A stretch of DNA of 64,000 nucleotides from Pelomyxa schiedti. Lineage: Eukaryota > Evosea > Pelobiontida > Pelomyxidae. The position numbers were made by a program, and so were the translations under genes. The notes below the pieces were generated by a model that worked only from the letters and a program-made list of their open reading frames with translations, was not told the DNA's origin and did not search any database. Below, one piece after another: positions 22,126-33,530 of this stretch (position 1 is its first letter; the number at the start of each line of letters is the position of its first letter). Location of the stretch: assembly GCA_020536535.1 (NCBI GenBank), contig JAHLWZ010000792.1, positions 1 through 64,000 on the forward strand. Direction: 5' to 3'.

Positions 22126-25100
22126 ATGCAGCCCGACGCAGCGGAATCGTCGCCCACCGACACCGCAACCACGACATCGACAAACTCTACTGGCACACCC
22201 ATAAGTACGACTGCAAGCGGCACAACCGGAATCACTTTCGACGAGCTCACCTCTGGTGTGCCCTTGTCTTGGTTTTTTTTTTTAAAAAAAAACAAGCTGT
22301 TGGAGCCTCAATGATAGGACCAATAGTGTCATTATACTGTATTAATTATTTCACACCACAGTAATAATAATAAAAAAAAGGCATCACACAGTCACTGGTT
22401 GCAGCCACAAGGGCGTGCAATGGACTCCCTGTGGGCGACGACTATTACTACTACAATGCTCTGCCTGCTTTTAACAATAAGACGTCTGAATCCGGACGAC
22501 GGCTGCTCTCTCTGACACAAAGGCTCATGTCACTCTCAAAGAGAAAGGCGTCGAGGGCTTTTCAGCCTTACCTGGCCAAATTTGGTACAATGTATGGGAA
22601 TTCTGAGGGAGGAGGTTGGACTGTGGACGAGCGGGAAGAACTGTCATCCAAGTACAGTGACACTGTCATAGACGTTGATGACACTTTGCTGGAATTTGTG
22701 GTAACTTATATTTTGTGGATCACACCATCATGGATCTTCCTTGATACCCGTTAGGACCAACTGGCAGATGACGCATCTCTGAAGATTGCAAAAAAGCAGG
22801 ACCCAGCTCTTATCAAAACCGATGTGTCAGTTTCTGGTCAGGTATATCAGAGCCGAATGTGGCTGCAATAACCAAATCGAAGGCCGAGCCGTGCCTGCTA
22901 CTGCACACCAAAAATGTAGAAAGACCACAAAACAAATGGGCTGTTAAAAACCGGAACACACCTTTTGTGCCACAAATCACGCGGAAACCATTTGCACTTG
23001 TGCCACTTCATCCAAGTAAGTTGGTTCTTGTGGCTTATTTTTCCTTATTCCTTCAGTTTATCTTGGAAAAACTGAGAAATTACCTGATGAAGAGTATTTC
23101 TTGTAGTTCATTTCTTCTTTTTACGTTTGTTAGATACCCTCATCCTTATCAATATGAGCTCTCCAACTTATCTCCAACTGTGTGGCAATCAGAGATATGC
23201 AAACCACAAATTCCACCATCACTAGAGCGCACACCATTACACATGATTGACACCCCCGAGCAACTTGCTGAGCTGATTCAAGTTTTAGAGAAAGAATCCA
23301 TTTTTGCCGTTGATCTCGAGGTATCGTTCTGTCCCATTTCTTTGTTTCTCTAATCCTGCTAGGCACATGACTATCGCACTTACGAAGGGTTTGTGTGTCT
23401 GTGCCAGATATCAACAAGATCTACTGACTACATCATTGACACACTTAAACTTCACTTTGAAATGAATACTATGCTTGATGTCTTCGTAAACCCTGCAATA
23501 TTGAAAGTTTTCCACGGAAGTGACTGGGATATTTTGTGGCTTCAAAGAGATTTTGGAATTTATGTGGTCAATATGTTTGATACTGGTCAAGCTGCAAGAG
23601 TACTCGGTTTTGTAGAGCCTCAGCTATTTATCTTTGCCTTATTCCTCGACTAGAATATGGCTCCTATGCCCTTAAATATCTTCTTGATAAGTTCTGTCAC
23701 ATTGACGTTGATAAGTCATTTCAATTAGCTGATTGGAGAATCAGGTTTGAAGTATCCAAAAAGGTTTAAATCCTAAGGAATACCTCCAAGACCCCTCCCG
23801 GAAGAAATGAAAAAGTATGCACGTGAAGACACCCACTATTTGTTGTATGTTTATGATATGATGAAAAATGAGTTGATTGCTCGCGGTAATTCGTCTTTAA
23901 ACTTAATTACGGCAGTATTTCAGAGGTTGTTTCTTCCATCATTGTTTGTTTGTTCATTCTTCCAGGTCCCGAGAAATTTGTTTGCGCATGTACCAGAAAA
24001 GAATAACAAATGACCAGTCTTACACCGCCATACTTCCCAAAATTCGTGCTCCCCTAACAAATATCCAGGTAATTTCCAAGCATCTCTAATCTCAGAGTAA
24101 CACTCTTTTCCCAATCAAGCTGAAGGCATTGAAGAATCTATACCTGTGGCGGGATGGATATGCTAGGAATGAAGATGAAAGCACTCGGTATTTGCAATAC
24201 GATTCATACCAATAACTTGCACTTATTCCACGAAAAAGTTACATACTCCCGGATTATATGCTTATACAAATTGCCATGGTTTGCCCCACAGACACCCGGT
24301 CACTTCTGTCGTGTTGTTCTCCTGTACCGCCCTCTGTAAGACTCTGCTCATCACAGATTCTGGAAATAATAAAGGAAGCAAAAGCCACGGTATTTCCTGA
24401 TTTCCTTTAAGTGCTCGTTGGAGGGGATAAGGAATCTCTCCACAAAACACCCACAGTGAACCAAAGCCAAACAGGCAGATACAGAAATGCCTCGCCAGCT
24501 TGATGTTGTGGCAGCTCCTCCCAAGCGCACTCAACCTGACCATTTGCGATGGGATCAGGATGATGAAGTAGAACAAGATACCGTCAATGATGACCAAGTC
24601 GATGACAACTTAATCACCTCTAAGCCTGAAATTCTGGGCACCAGAACAAACAATATATCTATTCAGTCTCCCATTCTTATAAAGAGTGGTGTCTTCGACA
24701 TCCCCATGCCAATGAGTGAGGAAGATGTAAGCCACAGTAGTTTTTTTTATGCATCTTATCCTGTAAGGCCGAAAGTCAGCGAATTGCCAAAACTGTCTCA
24801 GATGCTGTCAGTGTTCCATTGCCATTCATGGCACAGTTCAGTCAACCACAAGTTCCAGATATTGAGCCCCCACCAGAGGAGCCAGAGTCACCTGTTACAG
24901 CACCACTACAGCCACAAGGCGCCGATATTCTGAAAACACTAGAAAGCCAAGAATCAACAGTGCCCGTGGATATTATAGTTGATCGAGTTGGTAAGATAGC
25001 CCGGCTTCCATTCTTTTCTAAACTGTATAAGGGAAAAGTGACACAGCATATTCTCTCATTGTATTCATTTTCTGTAAATTTTTTCTCTCCACTAAAAAAA

Positions 25101-25555
25101 AAAAGACCAAGAAGACGAAGAAAAGAGCAGAAGGAAAACTTTTGACGGTGGTAGATGTACCTGATGCGGAGTCTGACAGCCAAGATGAAGCAGAAAAGAA
25201 ACAATCGTATGCCATGTGAAATACCAAACATTATCTAAGTTGCACACCAGCGGCGCATTCCAGTATGAAGAGCCACACCGCCCATTCGAAATACCTGGTG
25301 CACAACCAACCCCCGAGTCTACCAAACGACAGAAGGGAATCAAGAAGAATGTTACACAGCATGCACCATTTACAGTTCTGCCTCCCGATTTGGTAAGTTA
25401 TTTCAATTCCTCCAATATGACTTTGCAAATTAACTCCCAACACAAACCCAAACAAACAACTACAGCCACGTGAAAGAGGCAAACAAACGCAAGTTGCCAA
25501 AGTCCGCAAAGGCCAGGACCGGGCTGCATCCTTCTCCTACAACAACAACCCATAA
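22126..25555 (+). CDS. RRP6: Nuclear exosome 3'-5' exoribonuclease RRP6/EXOSC10
   Basis: Processes and degrades nuclear RNA as the distributive catalytic subunit of the exosome. Sixteen inferred exons give 815 residues. Order: a PMC2NT region (cofactor binding), then NTPFVP before the DEDD-Y nuclease with [32 protein letters not shown] and [14 protein letters not shown], followed by an HRDC domain ([23 protein letters not shown]). The C-terminal tail is acidic then basic, with an EYEEP-like segment. Most borders are fixed by motif continuity; the donors at 23020 and 24987 (GTTGGT) were preferred over adjacent GTAAG because only they keep frame. A 41-base intron at 22842 removes a stop-containing stretch. 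Confidence 0.88.
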
Positions 25556-25704
25556 TTCTTCTCACGGCCATACTCCACCCAAACCACCAGAAAGGCATCA
25601 ATCAGTTCCCTGCATCACGACTTTTCTTTTTGTCGTTTGAAATCTCGAATCCAAAAAATCATAAAAATAAAATAAAGTTCAGTGGAAAGGCGACGATCTA
25701 AGGG

Positions 25705-27896
25705 ATGTTGGGGTTGTCATTTGGTCTTGGTGCTGCAGCAGCAGTGGTATGGTACTTTTGATACACAATGCACTCGGAACGGGATCTTACGTTTGGCTTT
25801 TCTGGGTTGTTTTGTTGTTTGTGGGGTAGGCTGTTGTTGTGGTTTGTTTCATTACAGGGAAGCATTTTCGGGATCACCATGACACTACGAGGATACCACT
25901 TTGGACCAGCGGCGTTGGCGTATGTGCAGTACTCTTTGTGGTAGTTTTGCTGCCTTCTGACATAAACTTGTGCGTACCCGGGTTTTTGGTTTTTCTTTCC
26001 ATTTGAGTGACATTACAATTGGGGAATTAAATCCTATTTTGTGGTTGTTGTCGTGTATCTGGCCCACAATCCCACAGTAATTCCTAGAGCCTCTGACAAT
26101 GCAGATAAACCTGGGGCTTCTACTGCCATAGAAATTGTATATTATGGTAACATACTCTCCTCTTCTCCACACACCCATTTTCCCTAGTGTTGTACACTGT
26201 TGCGTGCCTGTATGTCTTCATAGTGGTACCGTTCTGTTACTGGTTCTACACTGAATATGACGAGATAATATCTTTACCTCGTCGCTGTTTTGGGGGTGCA
26301 AAGTGGACAATCATATTTGTAATGATTTGCACTGTACTACTTCTATTTGGCTGCCTTTGGAGGGTTTCTACCACCCACCTTTTTGAAAGACTGTTCACAA
26401 CTATGCTAGCCTCAAGGTGTGGATGTTTCAAATGCCAACACTGCTGAATGGGTGGACTTCATCACTCATGAAACAAACAGTAAGTAATTCAGTAAGTAAT
26501 TCGTTGTGCTTTGTATTTATTATTGCAAATCATATGTTTTCTGAAGGCTATGAGAATGGTATAATGCTTTTTATTGGAAGTATAACATTAGTTGGACTAC
26601 TGTCTTGGTGCATGTATACAGTACATTCCTTTCCTCACTAAAGTGGGGCCTTAACTAGTTTTAGGCATACGGGCTTGTGGGTTTCCCGTTATCTCTGATT
26701 AAGGGGTTCCGACAAATAGAAAAGGACCTCAAAGTGATTGATACTGATATTGATAAGAACAAATCGGAAGTTCGTGCCATACATGCAAAATACCTTGGTG
26801 GAAGAACTATGTCGGTTGAAGACGAGGAAAGGCTCAAACTTCTAAAGAGGCAAGAAGAGTGAGTCCCGTTTTATGTCTTTTTCGTTTGTGTAAATTTTTG
26901 CAATCAGAATTATGCAAAACGAGACCTGGAAAATAAAGCACAGCTCCCGGTGCTGGAGTTTTATCAGGCTCTTAAAAAGATACAGCTTTGTGTTCGGAAT
27001 ATTCTTTTTCCTCGTTTCTGTGCTCATAATGGTTTCCATTATTATCAGCCAAATCAATAGTGTATATTCTCTTTTCATTCAACCCCATATTGAAGGTCCA
27101 CAGATTTTGTATTCACCCTGTGGTATTGGCTGCGGTTTTATGCTATCTCACCCCGACATCCCAAATCCCGTTGACGGACTTCTTGTCCTTCTTTCTCCTG
27201 TACGAGTAGATATTATGCAGAAAAGCGTACTAACTTGGCTTCAGTACTTTCCGTTGGATTATGCAATTTACATACCTCTAGTCGCCTATCTTGTAGCTTG
27301 TACAATATATAGCGTTCAACTCTTTGGGATAAGGCTCATATGTATTCCTGTATTATTGCGTTGTGTGCTTCTTTATTTAATTTTCTGAAGATAGGAGTAC
27401 TCGAGAGTCATAAAACACTGCCGCAAGCATTGTTGTCTCTATGTCTAGTTACAATTTTAGCAACGCTGGGGCTGAACTTACAACTCCCGTTATTGGCTCC
27501 CCAGTATGTGCTCTTCGGACCTCAAGAATGGACCAATTATGTGCGCACTCCATATCAACGCAACCATTCACACAGATAAAGAACAACACGAGTGTCTCGT
27601 GCTCATTTGAGGCACCAGTGTCATCCTGTGTACTGTCTGAGATGGGGAAATTCATTACAGGCGTTCAACTGGACCTGAATATCTTTGCCCACGCTCTTTT
27701 CTGGGTGACCTGGCTGTTTGTATTTCTATGGTTCTGCGGTAAAGCACACCAAAAACAACCCCACCCAACACCAATCCAATCTAACCCAAAAAAAGCCGTC
27801 ATGCACGTTCTCGTTCAACGAAAAAGAGCTCACGACCAATCCATGCGGGACGCAGTGGAATCGCCGGTGTTGCTCGAAACAACCACTAAAGTTTAG
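25705..27896 (+). CDS. Lysosomal cobalamin transport protein LMBD1 (LMBR1 family)
   Basis: Multi-pass lysosomal membrane protein needed for release of vitamin B12 into the cytosol. Twelve exons (25705..25746 to 27576..27896) give 526 residues against ~540 in human LMBD1. Recognisable landmarks are LLPSD (usually VPVD) in an early helix, VVPFCYWFY-E, the GLVGFPLSLIKG motif, the charged helix with ERLKLLKRQE, RCWSFIRLL, CGIGCGFML, FPLDY, and LGLN-LLAPQYVLFG near the C-terminus. About nine hydrophobic segments are spread over the protein. The first exon is only 42 bases. It sits next to a cathepsin gene; both products act in lysosomes. Confidence 0.85.
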
Positions 27897-28182
27897 AATA
27901 GACACACCCCAACTTTGACCGGATCCAAAATTGTATCCGTTTCTCTATTTTGCTTTTTCATCTTGCCGAAAAATCCATAAAAGTAAACGCCGGAGGCTTT
28001 TTCCACTCCTTTTTCCCTCACCGTTTAAACAACGGCGGGTTTTTTGGGGGCCCCCACAAACCCCAATTCTTGTCTGTTGTTTTTCTGCAGGCTTTTTAAT
28101 CCCCGGCGCCACTCACACAAAACAACAAATAAAAAAGAAAAGTCAAGTCGTGTGCAACAAGCAAAACACAAACAAAAAAAAA

Positions 28183-29207
28183 ATGAAGGCAGTACTTGTT
28201 CTTCTCTTTGTTGCCGTTGCATCGGCTTCACTTGCAGAGTTCCGCCAATGGGCCGTGGAGCACGGAAAGACCTATGCACCACTTCAGGAGCAGCTCCGCT
28301 ACAGAATCTGGTCCAAGAACATGAAGGAGTTCGCCAAGTTCAACGCTGAGGGACACTCATGGACTGTTGGACCCAACAAGTTCACCGACCTCACCCCTGA
28401 GGAGTTCGAAGTATGTTTGCTTTATTTGGTTTTTTGTGTTGTCCTAACCCTTCCGCAGTCCCAATACCTCATGAGGCCACAAATCCACCCCAACGTCACA
28501 GTCATTTCCGCACCAACAGCAGTTGCTGATGTCGACTGGACAAGCAAGTGCACAGGAGTCAAGGATCAGGGCCAATGCGGATCATGCTGGACATTCGGCT
28601 CCATCGGTGCCATTGAAGCATGCCGAAACATCCTTGGCGACGGCCAGCTTATCTCCCTCTCTGAGCAAGACCTCGTTGACTGCTGCACCGGTATCTGCTG
28701 CAGTGGATGCGATGGCGGCACAATTGTCGGAGCCTTCAAGTGCGCTGAGTCTGGTCTCCCAACTGAGGCGTCGTACCCATACACCGCTGTTGACACTGCT
28801 GACTGCCTCAAGTCCACCAAGGTCACCAAGGTCACCTCCTACACCTCTGTCACCTCCGGCTCAGTCTCAGGACTCCAGACCGCCCTTGAGACTCAACCAA
28901 TTGCCGTTGCCATTGATGCCCGCTTGCTCTCGTATGCACTTTTTGCTTTCCTACTTTTCTTTTCCTAACGCTTCCTCCTTCCAGATCTTACAAGAGCGGA
29001 ATCTGGTGCCCATCTGCCTGCTCCACCTCATCCCTTGATCATGCCGTCCTTCTTGTTGGCCTCAACAATGCTCAGGCATACTACAAGATCAAGAACAGCT
29101 GGGGAACATCATGGGGAGAGTCAGGCTACTTCCGCATGTGCATTGGTACCAACCAGTGCGGTATTGCCACAGATGCTGCTTACCCCAAGGGATGCGCCAA
29201 GGTCTAA
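28183..29207 (+). CDS. Papain-like cysteine protease (family C1A, cathepsin)
   Basis: Secreted or lysosomal endopeptidase of 307 residues from exons 28183..28410, 28459..28931 and 28985..29207. Signal peptide MKAVLVLLFVAVASA is followed by an inhibitor (I29) propeptide with NKFTDLTPEEF, then the mature enzyme: glutamine and catalytic cysteine in KDQGQCGSCWTF, GCDGG, histidine in SSLDHAVLLVG and asparagine in IKNSWG. No C-terminal extension or granulin domain. Codon use is strongly biased to C-ending codons compared with neighbours, and the poly-A run just before ATG is dense; both fit a highly expressed gene. Confidence 0.95.
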
Positions 29208-29589
29208 GCGACTCCTGAATTTGCATTTTTAACAAAAAGTCTGTTTTTCTTCTTAAATTCCCTCTTGGTTCAAGATCACTCTTCACTGATAATATGTAAA
29301 CAAATCAGTGCTAAGTTGTGGCACTCAGGTACAAATTCTCTAACTCGAACCTGGGGTGTCAAGCTGTCTAGAATGTACCACCTAAGAAGACGAGGACCTA
29401 GTGTTTATCTGAAGGTTGCACACAGAAATCATTTGCAACCTCATGTGGTCCCACCACCACATTTTCAAAACTAACTCCCGGCTTGTTACAGGAGGAACAA
29501 CAGGGCAACAAAGAGTTGAATGGAATTGTCTTAACAGGAAAAACTCGAGTTTTTAAAAAAAAATCCATTACTGTGTGGTGGAGCCAGTG
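29208..29589. other. Convergent intergenic region
   Basis: Spacer between the 3' ends of the cathepsin and archaemetzincin genes. No open frame or RNA gene recognised. Confidence 0.6.
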
Positions 29590-31346
29590 TCAAATAGACA
29601 TTAGGAAGGCGTTTATCCAGTCAGCAAAGTCCACCAAAGAGTGAGTGTAGCCAAAGTCACGCAGGCGGGTGTACCTCTGGACCACATCAAATTGCAGTAG
29701 TAGGTGCAATTTCCTTAGATCACAGGGGCACAGGTTCATTGGTTGTGCGTAGTCCTCGGCCAGGTGCCCAGATCCGTTCATCAAACACTGGCGATACACA
29801 CAGTGTCCAATCCCAAAGAGATGTCCAATCTCGTGTGCCATTAACTTGCAGCATCTCTCCAATAGCAGTCTCCCTATTTTGGGTTTTTTTTTTTGGTTGT
29901 TGTTAGGGGAAAATGGGGTTTGTAGTTGTGGATTTGAAGAGGAAGGGGAAAGACATACTTGCTAGTTGGATGTCACATGGGAATGGCTCGGTTGGTGAAA
30001 CCATGGCCCTATGGGCAAACAGAGGGTCATATCTGGCAAATGAGAAAATTGCTTGGCCACTGCCGCCGTGGGCCATTCCGGCCACAAAGGAATCCGTTCT
30101 TCCGTCATAAAGGTCTTCCATAGTCACCCCAACAACACATAGCTGTGTATATTTCAGAAGTTGATTAGACGATTGGAGGTGCGGATGGTTCAGTAGTACG
30201 GTACTAAATTGAAGTGTTTCTATTTTGTTGAGTACTGCTCATACCGCTTCAGGTGGTGTAATCCGGTGCAAAACAGAGAGAATTGGATCCACTGCTAATT
30301 GCCTATGTGTTTTTTTCATCTTGTGCCGGTCATAGGGGTGTGCTACTCTATGAGTCAGGGTGTAATGTCCACAGTGAATGGATGGGTAACTTCCCGTAGC
30401 TAGGTATTGTACATTGTTATCTATGGAACACTCAATGTGAATCACTTACGAACTTTTAGGTACAGGCTCTTTCTTTCGTTGACAACTGAAAGGGGGGGCA
30501 AAAACTCAAAGTTAAGCGGCATAAAAAATATCCTTGCAAACTCCAGGATATAATTATAATTCACCTCCGAGCTTCTGTACGATTTTTCAGAAGAGGTTAT
30601 CAGAGAGCAAAAGGTGTGAAGCCCTACCCAAAAAGACATGGTGACCCTATGACCACAATATAGGCCTTGGTTTTTCCTTCCCGTATCATCCTCAATGCTC
30701 TGTGATGTGAGTTGATGTATTTGTGAACACTCTGGGGGTGTTCAGGATATTGTGCCAACCAGTCATCTTGATGAGTTGGCCTTGGTAATGGAGGAAAGAA
30801 TGGAATTTGAAGTGGTGCTGAAGCTGTAGACGCAGTTGTGTGATCAGCACCAGTGTTGGTGGACACTTGCAACCGGCACAAATTTGGGTCAAACCATTTG
30901 GAAAGTGGCCCTTCCTCATCAGGTGATGTTAGAATAGCATCAAGTACTTCTTGCTCAGTGGGAAGCTTGAACCGTGGGTGAAAGCCCACTTTCTTCTTAG
31001 TGACGCGGCTTTTTTTACGTGAGGGTTGTCCATAGTCAGAGTCTGATGGATGGCTGCCCACAGAATCATAACTGCTTTCACTTTCTCTGTCATCACGGGC
31101 ACTTTCCACATTGCCATCATCTTCATCACTATCGCTGTGACTGTCGCCATCGCTGTCACTCTCACTGTCGTAACTGTCACTGTCACTGTCACTGTCACTC
31201 TCACTGTCAGAGCTGGACTTTAAACATTCAGTCGCGGATGGGTGTTTCAAATCGTAATCTTGTAGACGACGGATTAAAACTGCCTTCAAGCCACTAACGG
31301 GTAGTCCTCTTCTGTGTAAAATGGCGCGAAGTTTAACTACTGTCAT
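29590..31346 (-). CDS. SAP-domain archaemetzincin-like metalloprotease
   Basis: Putative zinc peptidase with a nucleic-acid-binding module. Exons 30646..31346, 30450..30574, 30245..30399, 29959..30142 and 29590..29873 give 482 residues. The N-terminus is a SAP motif (VVKLRAILHRRGLPVSGLK, then LIRRLQ), followed by an Asp/Ser-repeat tract and a basic KKSRVTKKK stretch that may be a nuclear signal. The archaemetzincin part starts at DDWLAQYPEHPQS and contains FEFLPPL, PPEALCVVG-T-EDLYD and the zinc core HEIGHLFGIGHC-x4-C-M. A GTG-headed extension to 31367 exists, but ATG 31346 starts right at the SAP helix. The first intron (71 bases) uses GG-GTCACC, a weak donor. Confidence 0.82.
31140..31215 (-). 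repeat. (Asp-Ser)n coding tract
   Basis: Repeats of the hexamer TGTCAC/TCTCAC on the plus strand encode alternating Ser and Asp residues, with occasional Glu and Tyr, between the SAP motif and the protease domain of the archaemetzincin gene. Confidence 0.75.
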
Positions 31347-31467
31347 GTTATTGTATCTTCTACTCACAGATGTGCCCTTGATTTATACATAAAGATGTTG
31401 ACACTAAGCTCTAAGAAGGATATGTACTTGTGAGCACCGCTGGGGAGAGGGAGTACTTAACGTTGTT

Positions 31468-32637
31468 TCACATACAGTACCTGCAGAAGTGGACATAATT
31501 CCTATGTTTCTGTTACAAGTGGAGATAGAATAACACTGGAGCATAAGATAGTTTACCATTTATCACCTTGTAAGATGCGGTCTTGCTTTGAAGGTCAACA
31601 GGTAATTTGTGAAGAGTGTCGCCAATGGAAATGCTTATCTCTTTACAAACTTTTGTTGTGATAGTATATGGACCATGTGGTGGGTGTAACCTAAAAGAAA
31701 TTTGCGCAGAGTCCTACAATATATGGGTATGGAAGATAATAACTGGAAGCAAGAAAAAACCTCCAACTCAATTCTTAAAGTATTGGTCAAAATTGTGAAC
31801 TTTGTATCTGAACATCCTTGAACGAGGAGCTTTCCACTTGCAACGTGTGTGTCAATAGAGACTGTACAGTTTTCACAGCACACGACCGAAATGTTTTCGA
31901 GAGATCCAGTTGCCACGGATATAATACTGTGGTTACACTTACTAATAAGAAGTGAATCTGGAAGCCTTATGGAAACTTTTCAGTGTTCAGAAAATGTTTG
32001 TACAAGCCATACTGGCAATCAGCTATTGTAAGGTCTTTGTCACTTACTTGGATCACCTGAGTGTGAGTTGTTTGCTCTTCACTTGGGGCATTTGTGCACA
32101 GATTCAGGCCAATTGCCTCGTCTCTCACCAAATGCAAGCTCTAACACGGTTAAGCCACACACAAAGGGAATGTCCCATGAATGTGATGGTATTAGTATCA
32201 TATTGTAGTGAAAAGGTTGGCATTATCGATACCTTGTTTTCAATGTAAGCTTCACACAAATAACACCAGAATGACATGTCAGACAATGACAGTGCGATTG
32301 GATGTGCAGAATCCGCGTGGTGTTTCTCAGCATGACCTTGCACATACCTACTGCAGTTCCTCGCATAACATGTAACACACAGCCAATTCTCCCTCGCTTC
32401 TCCACATTGTGAGCACCCACCTTCATCCAAAACGGTTGTAAGTTGTGACCTCAACAAAAACCCACCCAAAGCACCCAGATAGTACCGCTCCTCAAAAGCG
32501 ATATTATTATACACACCTTTTACAGCAACATTTGGTTTTTGTGAAGCAGATTTCGCTAATGCACCGGCCACGTGGGGGCACTTTTCATTTACCACGACGG
32601 CAAATCCACAGGGCGACACCGACGACCGCGACGCCAT
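31468..32637 (-). CDS. UBP zinc-finger protein with C-CAP/TBCC-like beta-helix
   Basis: Probable ubiquitin C-terminus binder. From ATG 32637 the frame gives KCPHVAG and, after a possible intron, CSQCGEARENWLCVTCY, CSRYVQGHAEKHH, H-P-IALSLSD and WCYLCEAYIE, the full ligand set of a UBP zinc finger. Downstream exons read LPDSLLISKCNHSIISV and VVCCENCTVSI, short turns typical of the C-CAP / tubulin cofactor C beta-helix. Exon borders past 32220 are provisional (introns near 32220-32160, 32080-31990 and 31800-31720); the end near 31468 is the least certain. The combination of these two domains is not one I know. Confidence 0.62.
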
Positions 32638-33001
32638 TAAACAAATCGCGTTTGGCGAAAATGTACGCGATCGATCAAACAAAAAATGGCTGAATAAAAT
32701 AATCAACAGACCGGAACGCCGTCATTTTCGTTATCGTCGCTCAGTCTCGGCGGTCTGGTGTTTTTTTTATTCAGCCAAATGAAAAAGGGAAGAGAAAGAA
32801 CACTATTCAAAATCTTTCGTGGTTGGTTCTTTACGGACCCCCCTCACTTATTGTTTTTCTTTCGATTCAAATTCCAACGAGGCTCCATATAAAGAAGTCC
32901 CAAGGGGGTCCAAACAGGGTAATAGGCTTAAGAGATCGAATTTAGAAGGTTAGATTGGACCATAGCCATACGATTAGACAATAGCATACTGGGCCACAGG
33001 G
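32638..33001. other. Upstream region with shared element
   Basis: Promoter region of the UBP zinc-finger gene. It contains the second copy of the 25-base element (32692-32716) and a T8 run beside GGTG. No gene seen. Confidence 0.5.
32692..32716 (-). promoter_or_regulatory. Shared 25-base upstream element, copy 2
   Basis: Identical over 25 bases to 4936-4960, same orientation relative to the downstream minus-strand gene, here 55 bases before ATG 32637. An A8-CACC word lies 41 bases further upstream. Functional role inferred from repetition and position only. Confidence 0.5.
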
Positions 33002-33493
33002 TCAGAGGGGGTAACCAACAGAGAGGACCTGACCCTTACCAACTACCATGAGACCCACGAAGATAGGAATACTGCCTCCCAGCAGCATCAGTGCAGGACC
33101 CGCACTGACACCATCTGTTAGCAGAAGGAAAGGTATTGTTTTTCCCTTATTGTGCATCCAAGACGCAAGGACAGCTGGACTGTGGGCTGTGACGTGCCGG
33201 TCCTGTTCCCTTGTTGTGTCAGGAGTAAGAGCCACACAAGAGCGTTGTTGCCGAATCTACGACACAGCCCGACAGTTGAAGAAGGAAAAAAAAAGAGAAG
33301 TTTTAAGGGAACGATCATCATCATGATCCGGACTCACTAGCAACTCTGCTTCCCTCGCTGTTGCAAATCCCCAAGTCCACTTAATTACTGTTTACCCCTG
33401 TTTTCTTGGTTATGCCTGTTGGTACCAACCCCTCATCCCTTGATGGCTGTTTTTGGCTTGTTGGAAAATCAAATTCAGCGGCATAAAGAAAAA
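33002..33493 (-). CDS. Possible small multi-exon membrane protein
   Basis: Weakly supported gene. The minus strand offers MPLNLIFQQAKNSHQGMRGWY from 33493, then spliceable fragments ending in an in-frame segment with a hydrophobic helix (ALMLLGGSIPIFVGLMVVG) before a stop at 33002. Several GT-AG combinations keep frame, none unique. No family recognised. Confidence 0.25.
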
Positions 33494-33530
33494 AGAAATA
33501 GTGAGGGGGCCCAGTTCTTTATTGACACCT

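Noticed and set aside
28025-28282. Minus-strand frame over the cathepsin start.
   Set aside because: No motif, and it overlaps the signal peptide and propeptide of a certain gene.
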